From UBA1081 sp045535305 (GTDB taxonomy: Bacteria; Bacillota; Clostridia; Oscillospirales; Acutalibacteraceae), in contig JAZSLJ010000080.1 of assembly GCA_045535305.1 (NCBI GenBank), positions 1 through 50,351 on the forward strand: a stretch of 50,351 bases of DNA, written 5' to 3'. Below the pieces are notes generated by a model. It was not told the DNA's origin, did not search any database, and saw only the letters and a program-made list of their open reading frames with translations. Below, piece after piece: positions 15,417 to 24,897 of this stretch. The translations under genes and the position numbers were made by a program. The number at the start of each line of letters is the position of its first letter. Within the stretch, counting starts at the first letter, position 1.

Positions 15417-16151
15417 TTATTCTGCTTCTTCTGTAGCTGCTTCTTCAGCTGCTTCGGGAGCAACCTGTTCGCCCTGTCTGCCTTCGATAATAGCGTCAGC
15501 CATAGCGCCGGCGATAAGCTTAACAGCGCGGATAGCGTCATCATTACCGGGGATTACATAGTCAACTTCATCGGGATCGCAGTTTGTGTCAACGATAGCA
15601 ACGATCGGAATACCGAGTTTCTTTGCTTCTGCAACTGCAATTCTTTCCTTTTTGGGGTCAACGATGAACATAGCTGCGGGCATTTTCTTCATCTCTGTGA
15701 TACCGCCGAGGAACTTTTCAAGCTTTTCGATTTCGAGCTTGAGCTTAGCAACTTCCTTTTTGGGGAGAAGGTCGAATGTGCCGTTCTCTTCCATAGCCTT
15801 GAGCTGAGCAAGTCTCTTGATTCTGAGCTTGATTGTTGTAAAGTTTGTGAGCATACCGCCGAGCCATCTTGCGTTAACAAAAGGCATACCGCAACGTTCT
15901 GCTTCTTCCTTTACGGAATCCATAGCCTGCTTTTTTGTACCTACGAAAAGGATTTCGTCGCCGTTCTCTGCGATCTGACGAACGAACATGTAAGCTTCTT
16001 CAAGCTTTTTAACCGTTTTCTGAAGGTCGATGATGTAAATTCCGTTACGTTCTGTGAAGATGTACGGAGCCATCTTGGGGTTCCATCTTCTTGTCTGGTG
16101 TCCGAAATGAACGCCTGCTTCAAGAAGCTGTTTCATTGATACTACTGACAT
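15417..16151 (-). CDS. rpsB: 30S ribosomal protein S2
   Basis: S2 of 244 residues with the standard start MSVVSMKQLLEAGVHFGHQTRRWNPKM and the signature segments RWLGGMLTNF and IPIVAIVDTN. The C-terminal tail is acidic and Ala/Glu-rich. The ATG at 16151 has AAAGGAGG 8 nt upstream; the same frame is open further upstream but lacks a start signal. It lies 75 nt before tsf, the usual operon order. Confidence 0.97.
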   Translation of the reverse strand: MSVVSMKQLLEAGVHFGHQTRRWNPKMAPYIFTERNGIYIIDLQKTVKKLEEAYMFVRQIAENGDEILFVGTKKQAMDSVKEEAERCGMPFVNARWLGGMLTNFTTIKLRIKRLAQLKAMEENGTFDLLPKKEVAKLKLEIEKLEKFLGGITEMKKMPAAMFIVDPKKERIAVAEAKKLGIPIVAIVDTNCDPDEVDYVIPGNDDAIRAVKLIAGAMADAIIEGRQGEQVAPEAAEEAATEEAE

Positions 16152-16253
16152 TTTTTTTGCCTCCTTTAATTTAACCGCCGCAACCGTCATTTCTGTGTGC
16201 AACATCATTGATGCAGGAACACACAAATAGATTGCGTGAGTTTTAGCCTGTAA

Positions 16254-16282
16254 ATTATATCACATCGGTTGATACAATGCAA
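16254..16282 (-). promoter_or_regulatory. rpsB-tsf promoter
   Basis: On the minus strand TTGCAT (16282-16277), 17-nt spacer, perfect TATAAT (16259-16254). The leader from about 16247 to 16152 is roughly 95 nt long and contains a TGTGTG/CACACA stem with a CATCA/TGATG inner part, which could be a site of autogenous S2 control. Confidence 0.65.
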
Positions 16283-16329
16283 TAGTAAAATGTTAATTTT
16301 TTGAAAAATTGCTTAGGTTGTTTTTGTTA

Positions 16330-16486
16330 AAAACAAACAATAATTTATCAGTTATGAGTGAGAAGTGAGGAGTTGTGGAAAAGGCTCCGCCTTTTGAACC
16401 GGTATAAATGGGTAAGGGCGAAGCCCTTCCTCAATTACGCATTACGAATTATGAATTACGAATTACAATAATTCAGTTCGACTGAA
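16330..16486. repeat. intergenic repeat, type B variant
   Basis: The left end is AAACAATAATTTATC. The centre has two hairpins (AAAGGC-TCC-GCCTTTT and AAGGGC-GAA-GCCCTT). The right arm has tandem AATTACG-type 8-mers in place of TGTACAAT, and the end is TTCAGTTCGACTGAA. It abuts the stop codon of the SH3 gene. The 8-mer change shows that arm sequence varies while the layout is kept. Confidence 0.65.
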
Positions 16487-17674
16487 TTATTTTACATACT
16501 CCATATTTATCCAGCCTTCAACATCGCCGATAAATACTTTGCCCCAGCTGTTGTTTACCTCGTCAACAATTATGGTTTCACCGTTCTGCAACAAGCCGAT
16601 AACCATACTGTTGCTGTCCATACTTTCTCTTACATTAAGCACATCCACACCCTCGGGTAAGGTAACTGTGTATGTACCCGGTGTAAATGCCGATGTATTG
16701 TTGTTTTCACTTGCAGTGGTAGTTTCTGCCTGCGTGGTTGTTTCGGCTTCAGTTGTGGTTTCAGCTTCGGTTGTAGTTTCAGCTTCCGATGTGGTTTCGG
16801 GCTTTTCGTTGGGAGTGTATGTCAGGTCCGCCATTTCAACCCAACCGTCGTAACCGTTATAGCTTGTTTTGCCTCTTTCGTTATCGATTTCTGTAATTTC
16901 GATTATTGTTTTATTGGGAATCGTTGCAATAATTTTGTCTGTCTTTGTGCGTAAAACGATATTGTTACCGCTTGCCGTAACGGTGTAATAGCCGGTTTTG
17001 TAGCCTGATTCGGGTAAGTCTTCATCGTCGTTATGCTTCTTTGTGCTGTCAACGCCCTGACCCGAGATACCCGATAAATCTTCATCTGCGTTGTTTATTA
17101 TACCTAACTGATTAACAAGCTGATAACCACCTGTGATAATAACCGCCAGACCTAACAGACCGAGAACTATGATTGCAATAAGCTTTATGTTAATCTGTGG
17201 TTTTGCTTTTTCATTGCGATTTACAGAGCCGGAATTTTTAGAATTTTCTTCGGAATATCCGTCAGTATCGGCATCATCACTCTCGGGTATTATGATAACT
17301 TCTCGTTCGGTTATTTCTTTGGGATCGAATGCAATTGTGTCTTCGCTTGCGCTGTCTGTTTTTGCTTTGCGGGGCGGTGTTGTTCTTGAAACGTAAGTTC
17401 TGTCATACTCAAGAGCATCAGCGGTTGCATTGTCGTAGGTGTGAGGATCTTTGTATTCGGGAGCGTTGGGATCAAACAGACTGCGTACGAATGCCGTTTC
17501 CTGATCAACTGTGGTGGTAGTTCTGGATGATGCAGGGCGGGATGTCTGAGTTTTTTCGGTGCCGTTGGTTTTTTCGGCATACTGTCTTCTTTCGGCTTCG
17601 GTTATAATTCTGCCGCAGTTGGGACAGCTTCTTTTGTCATCGGGGAATTGGAATGAGCAAACTCTGCATTTCAT
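16487..17674 (-). CDS. zinc-ribbon, membrane-anchored, double SH3 domain protein
   Basis: A protein of about 395 residues with a modular plan. The N-terminal zinc ribbon has two CxxC pairs (CRVC and CPNC in the first 20 residues). A polar stretch follows, then one transmembrane helix (IAIIVLGLLGLAVIITGGYQ, about residues 175-195). Outside lie two bacterial SH3 domains, about 230-290 and 335-395, with WVEMADL and WINMEYV ends, joined by a Thr/Glu-rich linker of EAETTT repeats. It probably links a cytosolic zinc ribbon to wall-binding domains. The ATG at 17674 is preferred (AAAGGAG 9 nt upstream) over the ATG at 17680. It is last in the ftsK operon. Confidence 0.78.
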   Translation of the reverse strand: MKCRVCSFQFPDDKRSCPNCGRIITEAERRQYAEKTNGTEKTQTSRPASSRTTTTVDQETAFVRSLFDPNAPEYKDPHTYDNATADALEYDRTYVSRTTPPRKAKTDSASEDTIAFDPKEITEREVIIIPESDDADTDGYSEENSKNSGSVNRNEKAKPQINIKLIAIIVLGLLGLAVIITGGYQLVNQLGIINNADEDLSGISGQGVDSTKKHNDDEDLPESGYKTGYYTVTASGNNIVLRTKTDKIIATIPNKTIIEITEIDNERGKTSYNGYDGWVEMADLTYTPNEKPETTSEAETTTEAETTTEAETTTQAETTTASENNNTSAFTPGTYTVTLPEGVDVLNVRESMDSNSMVIGLLQNGETIIVDEVNNSWGKVFIGDVEGWINMEYVK

Positions 17675-17688
17675 AAACATATACTCCT

Positions 17689-17922
17689 TTACTTTTTATT
17701 TTTTATCCTGTTAAAAAAATCTGCACGTTTTTTTGATATTCTGCTTCTGCGGGCAGCAGTTTCTTCTGCATCTGCAACATAACATCCGTTTTCTTCGCGG
17801 AAAACATCACCTGCACAGGGGGTTCCGTTTAAAAGATTCGCAGAAACGTTAAAGATTCTGCCTTCATCATCGCAAAGTACGGCGACGTCGTTGTCTTCAA
17901 TTCTGTCAAGAGTATAAAACAT
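17689..17922 (-). CDS. DUF3006 family protein
   Basis: A 77-residue protein starting MFYTLDRIEDNDVAVLCDDEGR, the pattern of DUF3006: a small beta domain that often directly follows ComEC-like MBL genes, as here (1 nt apart). The C-terminus is basic (RRSRISKKRADFFNRIKNKK). Function unknown. The ATG at 17922 has CGGAG upstream; an in-frame ATG at 17970 would overlap the MBL gene. Confidence 0.75.
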   Translation of the reverse strand: MFYTLDRIEDNDVAVLCDDEGRIFNVSANLLNGTPCAGDVFREENGCYVADAEETAARRSRISKKRADFFNRIKNKK

Positions 17923-17923
17923 A

Positions 17924-18850
17924 TTATTTCTCCGTTGTAACAGTGTAAGAATCGGGTGTGCAGGAAACATTGATTGTACCGCAGATATCGTTTCTGTAAT
18001 AAGTTATATTCAATGTTTTAAGGAGTGATACCGTTTCCTTGTGGGGATGACCGTATTTGTTGTCAAGACCGCATTGAATAATTGCCGTTTCGGGGGAAAG
18101 CTGTGATACAAAGTCAGCGTATGAAGATGTGGAGCTGCCGTGATGGCCGAGTTTGAGTATTGTTGCCGTAAGATTGGGGTAAGCCTTCATAATGTCTTTT
18201 TCTATTTTCTTTTCGGCATCACCTGTTAAAAGGAAAGATGTTTTTCCTGCCGAAATATACATAACAACGGAATTGTTGTTTTCATTTGAGCTTACCTCTG
18301 AGGGTGAAAGTACGGTACATTCCGCATAGCCTAAAGAGAATGTATAATCAGGCTCAGCAAGCAAAATTTCAGCACCGCTGTTTTCAGCCGCATCCATAAA
18401 TTTCTCGTATGTAAGGGTTTCGGAGCTGTCCTGACACGGCTCGGAAAGAAGGATTGTTCCCACATCAAATTCAGTGATGATTTCAGCCATTGAACCTATA
18501 TGGTCGGAGTGAGCGTGAGTTACCACAGCGTAATCCAATTTGTCAATACCCATTTTTGATATGGTCTGAATTATTTTGTCGGCATTTTCGCTTTCTCCGC
18601 CGTCAATGAGCATTGTTTTGCCGTCAGAAATAAACAGGGAGCAATCACCCTGACCCACATCAATAAAATATGCGTCGAGAATGTTTTTATCTTTGTCGGC
18701 TGAGGATAAAAAGCTGTCGTTTGACACGGAATCAAGAGCCGTGTCCCATATGCCTGCTTCTTCCAATATAAACGATGCAATAAAAACCAAAACTGCTGCA
18801 ATAACTGCAACAAAAGATATTTTCTTTTTCTTTGATTTTCTTTTAGCCAT
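17924..18850 (-). CDS. ComEC/Rec2-like MBL-fold hydrolase, membrane-anchored
   Basis: A 308-residue metallo-beta-lactamase-fold protein like the C-terminal domain of ComEC. After a basic start (AKRKSKKKK) comes one transmembrane helix (about 12-32), then YFIDVGQGDCSLFISDG, the metal motif THAHSDHIG, TGDAEK and GHHGSSTS. The protein is predicted to sit outside the membrane and may degrade DNA or a nucleotide. No competence channel is encoded with it. It lies 12 nt after ftsK and 1 nt before DUF3006. Confidence 0.85.
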   Translation of the reverse strand: MAKRKSKKKKISFVAVIAAVLVFIASFILEEAGIWDTALDSVSNDSFLSSADKDKNILDAYFIDVGQGDCSLFISDGKTMLIDGGESENADKIIQTISKMGIDKLDYAVVTHAHSDHIGSMAEIITEFDVGTILLSEPCQDSSETLTYEKFMDAAENSGAEILLAEPDYTFSLGYAECTVLSPSEVSSNENNNSVVMYISAGKTSFLLTGDAEKKIEKDIMKAYPNLTATILKLGHHGSSTSSYADFVSQLSPETAIIQCGLDNKYGHPHKETVSLLKTLNITYYRNDICGTINVSCTPDSYTVTTEK

Positions 18851-18862
18851 TTTTAATCATCC

Positions 18863-21481
18863 TTAAAACGGAGCACCGTCGTCATCAGTATTTGTTTCGG
18901 GTACATCGGGTGCCATCGCATTCATTTCGTACCACTGAGCCTTTGTCATAAGCACCTTTCGGGGTTTACTGCCGGAGTGAGGGCCTACAACGCCTTTTTC
19001 TTCAAGAGCATCCATAATTCTGCCTGCTTTTGCAAAGCCTAAGCTCAGATGTCTTTGTAATGAAGAAATGGAAGCCTTGTCCGGATTGTCTATAACAAGC
19101 TCTGCGGCTTTTATAATAATCTGCATATCTGCATCGGAAACAGCGCCGCCTTCGGAATCCTTTGAGCCCTTCTTTGATGCAGAGGATGCAACAGCCTGTC
19201 TGTCAATTTCCTGCTGAATATCGTCATTGTAGCTTGTAGATTCCTGAGTTTTTACAAAATCAACAACATTTTCAATTTCCTCGTCGGACAGATAACAGCC
19301 CTGTACACGCTTTTGCTGGCTTGTACCGGTGGGGCAGAACAGCATATCGCCGAGACCCAACAGCTTTTCCGCACCGGGTGAATCAAGAATGGTTCTTGAG
19401 TCAATCTGCGATGAAACGGAAAGTGCAATTCTTGAAGGAATGTTTGCTTTGATAACGCCTGTAATAACGTCAACGGAAGGTCTTTGTGTTGCGATTACAA
19501 GATGCATACCTGCGGCACGTGCCATCTGTGCAAGTCTTGTGATTGATGTTTCAACATCTGCCTGAGCAACAGACATAAGGTCTGACAACTCGTCAATAAA
19601 AATAACGATCTGACACATTTTCTGTACAGATTCATCGGATTCTGCAAGCTTGTTGTAGGATTTGATATCTCTTACGCCGTTATCGGTAAATGTTTTGTAT
19701 CTGTTAAGCATTTCGGTAACTGCCCAGCCAAGTGCGCCTGCCGCTTTTCTTGCATCGGACACAACGGGAACAAGCAGATGGGGGATGCCGTTATATACTG
19801 CAAATTCAACCTGTTTGGGGTCAATGAGCAGAATCTTTACCTCGCTCGGCTTTGCGTTGTACAGAATACTTACAATCATTGAGTTAAGGCATACGGATTT
19901 ACCCGAACCCGTAGTACCTGCAATAAGCAAGTGGGGCATTTTTGCAAGGTCGGTGCAAACTATATTGCCTGCAATATCTTTACCCAACGCAACGTTGATT
20001 TTGCTTTTTTCGGTTGCTTTTGCATATATATCACTGTCAATAATTTCACGCATTGTAACGGTAGTTCTGCCTCTGTTAGGCACTTCTATACCGATAGCGG
20101 ATTTGTTGGGAATGGGAGCTTCAATTCTTACGCCTGCAGGGGCGGCAAGATGAAGTGCAAGGTCGTCTGCAAGACCTGTGAATTTGCTGATTTTAACACC
20201 GGGTGCAGGTGAAAGCTCGTATCTTGTAACAGACGGGCCGGGTACAACGTCAACAACCTTTGCGGAAACGTTAAAGCTGTCAAGAGCTTCAATAAGCTTG
20301 TCTGCGGTAGCTTTAAGGTCAGCCTGTGATGCGGCTCCGGGATTTTTTACGGGAAGACGCAGACAGTCAAGGGGAGGTAAAACGTAATTATCCTCAATTT
20401 CTGCATTTTCTTCAATGTTTTCGTCAATTTCTTTTGTAACGGTTGCCTGTGCGGACTGAATTTCGGATAATGAGAGCCTTTTTGCTTCTTCTGTTGCCTG
20501 TTTTTCTACGGCTAATGCAAAAATATCTTTGACTTCTTCGGCTGGAGCTTCTTCCGTAGTATCATCTGCGGGTTCTTCTGCTTCTGATGCTTCTGCAGTA
20601 TCTTTTTCATCATCTTCAAATTCATCAACAAGAGTGAATTCGTCGGTAAGCTTTTTCTTTTTTCTGGGCGGGTCGTCGGGATTTTCAAGCAGATCATCCT
20701 CTGAATATACATACAGATGGCTTCTTTTTTTGCTTTTCTGCTCGCTGTCGGAATCAGCATCGCGTTCAGCCATTTCCTGCTTTACCTGTTCAAGTTTTGT
20801 TGTTACTTTTTTAGCGGGCTTTTCAAGACCTCTTATAATTCTTATGAGCGTAAAGCCTGTAAGGAACATAAAAGATACGAATATGAGTATTGCAAGAATT
20901 GCTATTGCAGGCGCTTTTGATGAGCCTATAAGCAACAGCGTTTCACCTATAATTGCACCGAAAAGTCCCCAACCGATTTTGCTGTAGCTGAAATATTTTG
21001 TGAATTCGGCGGCAACATCCGAACCGAAGGATAACACTTCTTCAGATGCTATCGAGTAGCCGAGGGCACTTATGAAAAACACAAGCATTATGCCCTGAAA
21101 AATCTTTTTTCCTATTGACTGTTCGAGCTTTTCCATTGTCATCATAATAGCGGTATAGATAAGCACTACGGGCAGAATGAATGCGGAATAGCCCAATAAG
21201 CCGAAGAAAAATCCGCGGATTGAGTGCCATACTGTGCCATGTGATGCAGGAATCAGCACAATACTGAAAATTACAAGCGAAACAGCAAACAGAATGAGTG
21301 AAAATGTCTGATTGCGCTTTTTTATGTACTCAGCTTTTCTTATTTCTTCTTCAATTCTCAACTGTTCAAGTTCAGCCTTTGTTGGTTTTTTCTTTTTAGG
21401 CTGTGATTTTGCAGTTGATGACTTTGTATTTGTATTCTTTTTTGAGGAAGATTGAGTTTTTTTCTTCTTATCTTCAGCCAT
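18863..21481 (-). CDS. ftsK: DNA translocase FtsK/SpoIIIE
   Basis: An 872-residue septal DNA pump. There is a basic Lys/Ser/Thr-rich N-tail, four or five membrane helices in about residues 55-220, an acidic linker (220-370), then the RecA-like motor with Walker A GTTGSGKSV, Walker B VIFIDEL and TQRPSVDVITG. The C-terminal gamma winged helix has SSLQRHLSLGFAKAGRIMDALE. It clears or packages the chromosome at division or sporulation. The ATG has AAAGGAG. The repeat at 21495-21592 ends just before this site, so the promoter lies inside the repeat or expression comes from the protease gene upstream. Confidence 0.94.
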   Translation of the reverse strand: MAEDKKKKTQSSSKKNTNTKSSTAKSQPKKKKPTKAELEQLRIEEEIRKAEYIKKRNQTFSLILFAVSLVIFSIVLIPASHGTVWHSIRGFFFGLLGYSAFILPVVLIYTAIMMTMEKLEQSIGKKIFQGIMLVFFISALGYSIASEEVLSFGSDVAAEFTKYFSYSKIGWGLFGAIIGETLLLIGSSKAPAIAILAILIFVSFMFLTGFTLIRIIRGLEKPAKKVTTKLEQVKQEMAERDADSDSEQKSKKRSHLYVYSEDDLLENPDDPPRKKKKLTDEFTLVDEFEDDEKDTAEASEAEEPADDTTEEAPAEEVKDIFALAVEKQATEEAKRLSLSEIQSAQATVTKEIDENIEENAEIEDNYVLPPLDCLRLPVKNPGAASQADLKATADKLIEALDSFNVSAKVVDVVPGPSVTRYELSPAPGVKISKFTGLADDLALHLAAPAGVRIEAPIPNKSAIGIEVPNRGRTTVTMREIIDSDIYAKATEKSKINVALGKDIAGNIVCTDLAKMPHLLIAGTTGSGKSVCLNSMIVSILYNAKPSEVKILLIDPKQVEFAVYNGIPHLLVPVVSDARKAAGALGWAVTEMLNRYKTFTDNGVRDIKSYNKLAESDESVQKMCQIVIFIDELSDLMSVAQADVETSITRLAQMARAAGMHLVIATQRPSVDVITGVIKANIPSRIALSVSSQIDSRTILDSPGAEKLLGLGDMLFCPTGTSQQKRVQGCYLSDEEIENVVDFVKTQESTSYNDDIQQEIDRQAVASSASKKGSKDSEGGAVSDADMQIIIKAAELVIDNPDKASISSLQRHLSLGFAKAGRIMDALEEKGVVGPHSGSKPRKVLMTKAQWYEMNAMAPDVPETNTDDDGAPF

Positions 21482-21494
21482 AATTTACTCCTTT

Positions 21495-21592
21495 GAATAA
21501 TTTACAATGTATAATGTACAATGTACAATCGTGAGAAAATGTTTTCGATAATTGTAAATTGTACATTGTAAATTGTACATTCGTAAATAATT
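21495..21592. repeat. intergenic repeat, degenerate type B
   Basis: Starts GAATAATTTAC and ends GTAAATAATTAC. The arms are tandem TGTACAAT/ATTGTACA 8-mers, with a short central GAAAATGTTTTC palindrome in place of the GGGC hairpin. One end overlaps the stop of the TepA-like gene and the other touches the ftsK ribosome site. Confidence 0.65.
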
Positions 21593-22325
21593 ACGATTTA
21601 TTTCTTATTAATTCATATAAACAATCCAAAGCATCACTCAACGTGCCTGTTGAGTCAATGATGCCTTCTTCTACGGCGTTGTCGCCGTTAAGAACCGTAC
21701 CCACATCCGTTACAAGCTCGCCTGTTGCGTGCATAAGTGAACGGAATCTTTCCGGCTCTATATTTGAGTTTTCGCACACAAAGCGTACGATTCTTTCCTG
21801 CATATTCTGAAAATAGCTTAATGTCTGAGGTACACCCAATACAAGTCCGGTCATTCTGACGGGATGAATAGTCATTGTTGCAGAGGGGGCAATAAAGGAT
21901 TTATCCGCAGATACGGCAAGAGGTACGCCGATTGAATGTCCGCCGCCGAGAACAAGCGAAACCACAGGCTTTTTCATGCCTGCAATAAGCTCTGCTATGG
22001 CAAGACCTGCTTCAATATCACCGCCGACTGTATTGAGAATTACAATAAGACCGCTGATATCAGAGCTTTCTTCGATAGCTACGAGCTGAGGGATAACGTG
22101 CTCGTATTTTGTGGCTTTTGTGCCTGAGGGCAGAATGTAATGCCCCTCAACCTGACCGATTATTGTAAGACAATGTATATATTTACCGTTTTTGTTTATC
22201 GTAACGCTTCCGTCTGCAGAAGCACTTTCGATATTATCTGTATCGGTTGATTCTGCTGTGCCTTCGTTTGATGAATAGGGGGACGGCGTTGTAAAACTGT
22301 AAGGGTCTGTATTTATGCAGGACAT
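21591..22325 (-). CDS. ClpP-like serine protease, TepA type
   Basis: A 244-residue ClpP/crotonase-fold protease of the TepA (translocation-enhancing) type. After a Ser/Thr-rich tail come VILNTVGGDIEAGLAIAELI, the nucleophile segment LGGGHSIGVPLAVSAD and the catalytic histidine in TMTIHPVRMTG. In Bacillus the homologue helps protein secretion and degrades spore small acid-soluble proteins. A TepA next to an FtsK/SpoIIIE gene is a common clostridial arrangement. TAAGGAG precedes the ATG. Confidence 0.85.
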   Translation of the reverse strand: MSCINTDPYSFTTPSPYSSNEGTAESTDTDNIESASADGSVTINKNGKYIHCLTIIGQVEGHYILPSGTKATKYEHVIPQLVAIEESSDISGLIVILNTVGGDIEAGLAIAELIAGMKKPVVSLVLGGGHSIGVPLAVSADKSFIAPSATMTIHPVRMTGLVLGVPQTLSYFQNMQERIVRFVCENSNIEPERFRSLMHATGELVTDVGTVLNGDNAVEEGIIDSTGTLSDALDCLYELIRNKS

Positions 22326-22387
22326 TTTCTTATCTCCTTAAGAATAATTATGTGTTTATTATTAACAGGAGATATATAAATATTACA

Positions 22388-23224
22388 TTACCTTTTTATT
22401 TTGCCTGCAATACAGAAAATGATAAAAACTATTGCATCTGTTGTAACGATTGTTGCACCTACGGGAGTTGCAAAAACCATTGATGCAAATATGCCCAATA
22501 CGGAGCATATAATTGCAATTATTGCAGAGCTGATTACCACACTTTTAAAGCTTTTGAATATTCTCATTGCAGAAAGTGCGGGGAATATTATCAGCGCGGC
22601 TACAAGAAGCGCACCGACAATGTTCATTGCAAGAACTATAACAACCGCTGTGATTATTGCCAATGCGAAATTGTAAATTTTTGCGTTTGTGCCTGTTGCC
22701 GTTGCAAAATTTTCATCGAACGTAACGGAAAAAAGCTTGTTGTAAAAAATTATGTAACATACTATTACAACCGCAGCCAATGCAAGGCAGACGTAAATAT
22801 CCGTTTTTGAAAGTGTGAGTATGGATGTTGAGCCGAAAAGGGTAGTGCATACATCACCGCTGACGTTTGCATTTGTTGAAAAAATGTTCATCAGCATATA
22901 GCCCAATGCCAATGCGGCAACGGATATCATAGCGGTAGCCGCGTCGCCTTTTATTTTTGTATTGTTTCCCATTCTTAAAAGAATTATTGCGGCTATTACC
23001 GTAACGGGTAATGCAAAATATATGGGTGTAACTCTCATTACTGCGGCGATTGCCGTTGCGCCGAATGCCACGTGGGATAAACCGTCGCCTATCATAGAAT
23101 ACCGCTTAAGCACAAGATTTACACCTAAAAGTGCGGAGCAGAGCGAAACGAGAACACCTGCTATAAGTGCATATTTTGCAAAATCGTATGCGAGGTAACG
23201 GCTGAGTGCTTCAATAACATTCAT
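22388..23224 (-). CDS. metal ABC transporter permease (Zn/Mn)
   Basis: A 278-residue membrane protein with about eight helices, of the ABC-3 (ZnuB/MntB) family. The N-terminal part has LCSALLGVNLVLKRYSMIGD, whose RYSMIGDGLSHVAFG segment is the coupling and channel signature. It forms the transmembrane channel with the ATPase (1-nt overlap upstream) and the binding lipoprotein. Zinc is the likeliest cargo because the lipoprotein has a His-rich loop. Confidence 0.9.
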   Translation of the reverse strand: MNVIEALSRYLAYDFAKYALIAGVLVSLCSALLGVNLVLKRYSMIGDGLSHVAFGATAIAAVMRVTPIYFALPVTVIAAIILLRMGNNTKIKGDAATAMISVAALALGYMLMNIFSTNANVSGDVCTTLFGSTSILTLSKTDIYVCLALAAVVIVCYIIFYNKLFSVTFDENFATATGTNAKIYNFALAIITAVVIVLAMNIVGALLVAALIIFPALSAMRIFKSFKSVVISSAIIAIICSVLGIFASMVFATPVGATIVTTDAIVFIIFCIAGKIKR

Positions 23225-23934
23225 CAGCTTTGATTACCTCCTTTTTTGAAAACGTTGCAGGCATCTGAAAGCATATAATCTTCGGTTCTGCCGAAAAATA
23301 AAGGCTTTTCGCTGATGTGAAGTATGTGTGATGCGTATTTTACAGCCTGTGCAATATCGTGAGATACCATAATAACGGTTATGTTATCGTTTTTGTTAAG
23401 CTCGTTTATGATGTTGTACAAATCCTGCGTAACGATAGGGTCAAGACCTGCCGCAGGTTCATCAAGAATAAGCAGCTTGCTTGCGGAACAAAGGGCTCTT
23501 GCAAGCAGAACTCTTTGCTGCTGACCGCCTGAAAGCTCTCTGTAACAGGAATTGCATATTTTATCAATGCCCAGTTTTTTCATATTTTCAAGAGCCTTCT
23601 TTTTTTGCTCTTTGCTGAAAAAAGGGCTGAATTTATTTGATGAAACACACCCCGATAATACAATTTCCTTTACCGATGCGGGAAAATCACGCTGAATCTC
23701 TGTCTGCTGAGGAAGATAGCCGATATTTTTTTTATTAAGTCCCTCACCGAAAGTAATTTCTCCCGTAAAAGGACTTTTAAGTCCGAGCAAAGTCCTCATA
23801 AGAGTACTTTTACCCGAACCGTTTTCACCGACTATACATAAATAATCACCCTCATTCAAAGTGAAATTTATGTCTGTAACTATTGTTGTTCCCTCGTATG
23901 CAAGAGAAAGATTTTTGCAAGTGATTAATGCCAT
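23224..23934 (-). CDS. metal ABC transporter ATP-binding protein (Zn/Mn)
   Basis: A 236-residue ABC ATPase: Walker A GENGSGKST, Q-loop YLPQQTE, signature ELSGGQQQR, Walker B LLILDEPAAGLD and the switch histidine in MVSHD. Length and context match ZnuC/MntB-type subunits. Its start overlaps the lipoprotein stop by one base and its stop overlaps the permease start, so translation is coupled across the three genes. Confidence 0.92.
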   Translation of the reverse strand: MALITCKNLSLAYEGTTIVTDINFTLNEGDYLCIVGENGSGKSTLMRTLLGLKSPFTGEITFGEGLNKKNIGYLPQQTEIQRDFPASVKEIVLSGCVSSNKFSPFFSKEQKKKALENMKKLGIDKICNSCYRELSGGQQQRVLLARALCSASKLLILDEPAAGLDPIVTQDLYNIINELNKNDNITVIMVSHDIAQAVKYASHILHISEKPLFFGRTEDYMLSDACNVFKKGGNQS

Positions 23935-24887
23935 CAGCTTAATGCCTCCGTAAGGATTGCAAGATTATCTTCCATAACGGAAAGATACGTTTTGCCCGTT
24001 TCAATGTCTTCTGATGTAACGGACTGACAGGAGTTGAGAACAAGTATTTCGGCTCCCGTTTCGGATGATACGGTATTTGCTAATTTACCGTCGGAGCTTT
24101 CAAGAATAATTATGTATTCAAGAGACAGCTCTTTTGTCTTCTCTATAAGGAATGTGATTGTTTCAAAGCTTGCTTCCGATTCTGCGGAGCATCCGGGGAA
24201 AGCGGCATAGTATTTAATGCCGTAATCTTCGGTAAGATAACGGAAAGGGAATCTGTCTGCAAAAAGAAGAGTGTCCTTTTCTGCATTAGCAACCGCATTT
24301 TTATATTTTCCGTCAAGCTCTGCAAGCTTTTTGTTGTAGCTTTCTGCGTTTTGCAGATATAATTTGCTGTTCTGAGTGTCAATCTCAGCCAGAGTTTTTG
24401 CTATTGAGGATACGGCAGTCTGTGCATTTTTGAGCGACAGCCAAATATGCTCGTCGTATTCGGATATGTCTGCATCGTGATGGTGCTCGTCCTCCTGCAT
24501 ACCGTCAACGGTCTCCGTAATAAGACCGCCTGTGATATCCATAAGCTTTATCACGCGGATATCTTTGTTTGCGGAAGATTCGACTGTGGCATCTACCCAT
24601 TCGTCTGATACACCGCCGATACATATAAAAATATCTGCGTCTGCAATAGTGAGAATGTCATTTGCCGTAGGCTCGAAAGAGTGCATATCAATTCCGCTTT
24701 TGTCAAGATATACAAGCCCCTGTGTGCTTCCTGTAATATTCTTTACCCAATCGTAAACGGGGAAAATCGTTGTAACAACCGAAAGTCCGTCGTAGTCATT
24801 TTTGTTGTCCGACGTGTTGTCGGAACAGGCAGTAAGGGATGCTGCAAGCAGAATGACAGATAATATACAAATGAAAAGTTTTTTCAA
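23934..24887 (-). CDS. metal-binding lipoprotein of the Zn/Mn ABC importer
   Basis: A 317-residue cluster A-I solute-binding protein (ZnuA/TroA family). A lipoprotein signal ends at the lipobox LTAC. The His-rich loop reads DEHHHDADISEYDEH, and FPVYDWVKNITG, DIHS-like GIDMHSFEPTANDI and the tail metal aspartate region fit the family. Two starts compete: a GTG at 24896 without ribosome site, and a TTG at 24887 with AAGGTG 6 nt upstream giving MKKLFICILSVILLAASLTAC; the latter is preferred. It lies right after prfB (about 10 nt), so the importer is read from the prfB transcript. Confidence 0.88.
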   Translation of the reverse strand: MKKLFICILSVILLAASLTACSDNTSDNKNDYDGLSVVTTIFPVYDWVKNITGSTQGLVYLDKSGIDMHSFEPTANDILTIADADIFICIGGVSDEWVDATVESSANKDIRVIKLMDITGGLITETVDGMQEDEHHHDADISEYDEHIWLSLKNAQTAVSSIAKTLAEIDTQNSKLYLQNAESYNKKLAELDGKYKNAVANAEKDTLLFADRFPFRYLTEDYGIKYYAAFPGCSAESEASFETITFLIEKTKELSLEYIIILESSDGKLANTVSSETGAEILVLNSCQSVTSEDIETGKTYLSVMEDNLAILTEALS

Positions 24888-24897
24888 TCGTTTCACC

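Noticed and set aside
16152..16250. Known rpsB leader RNA family
   Set aside because: A stem is visible, but the match to a described S2 leader could not be supported by eye.
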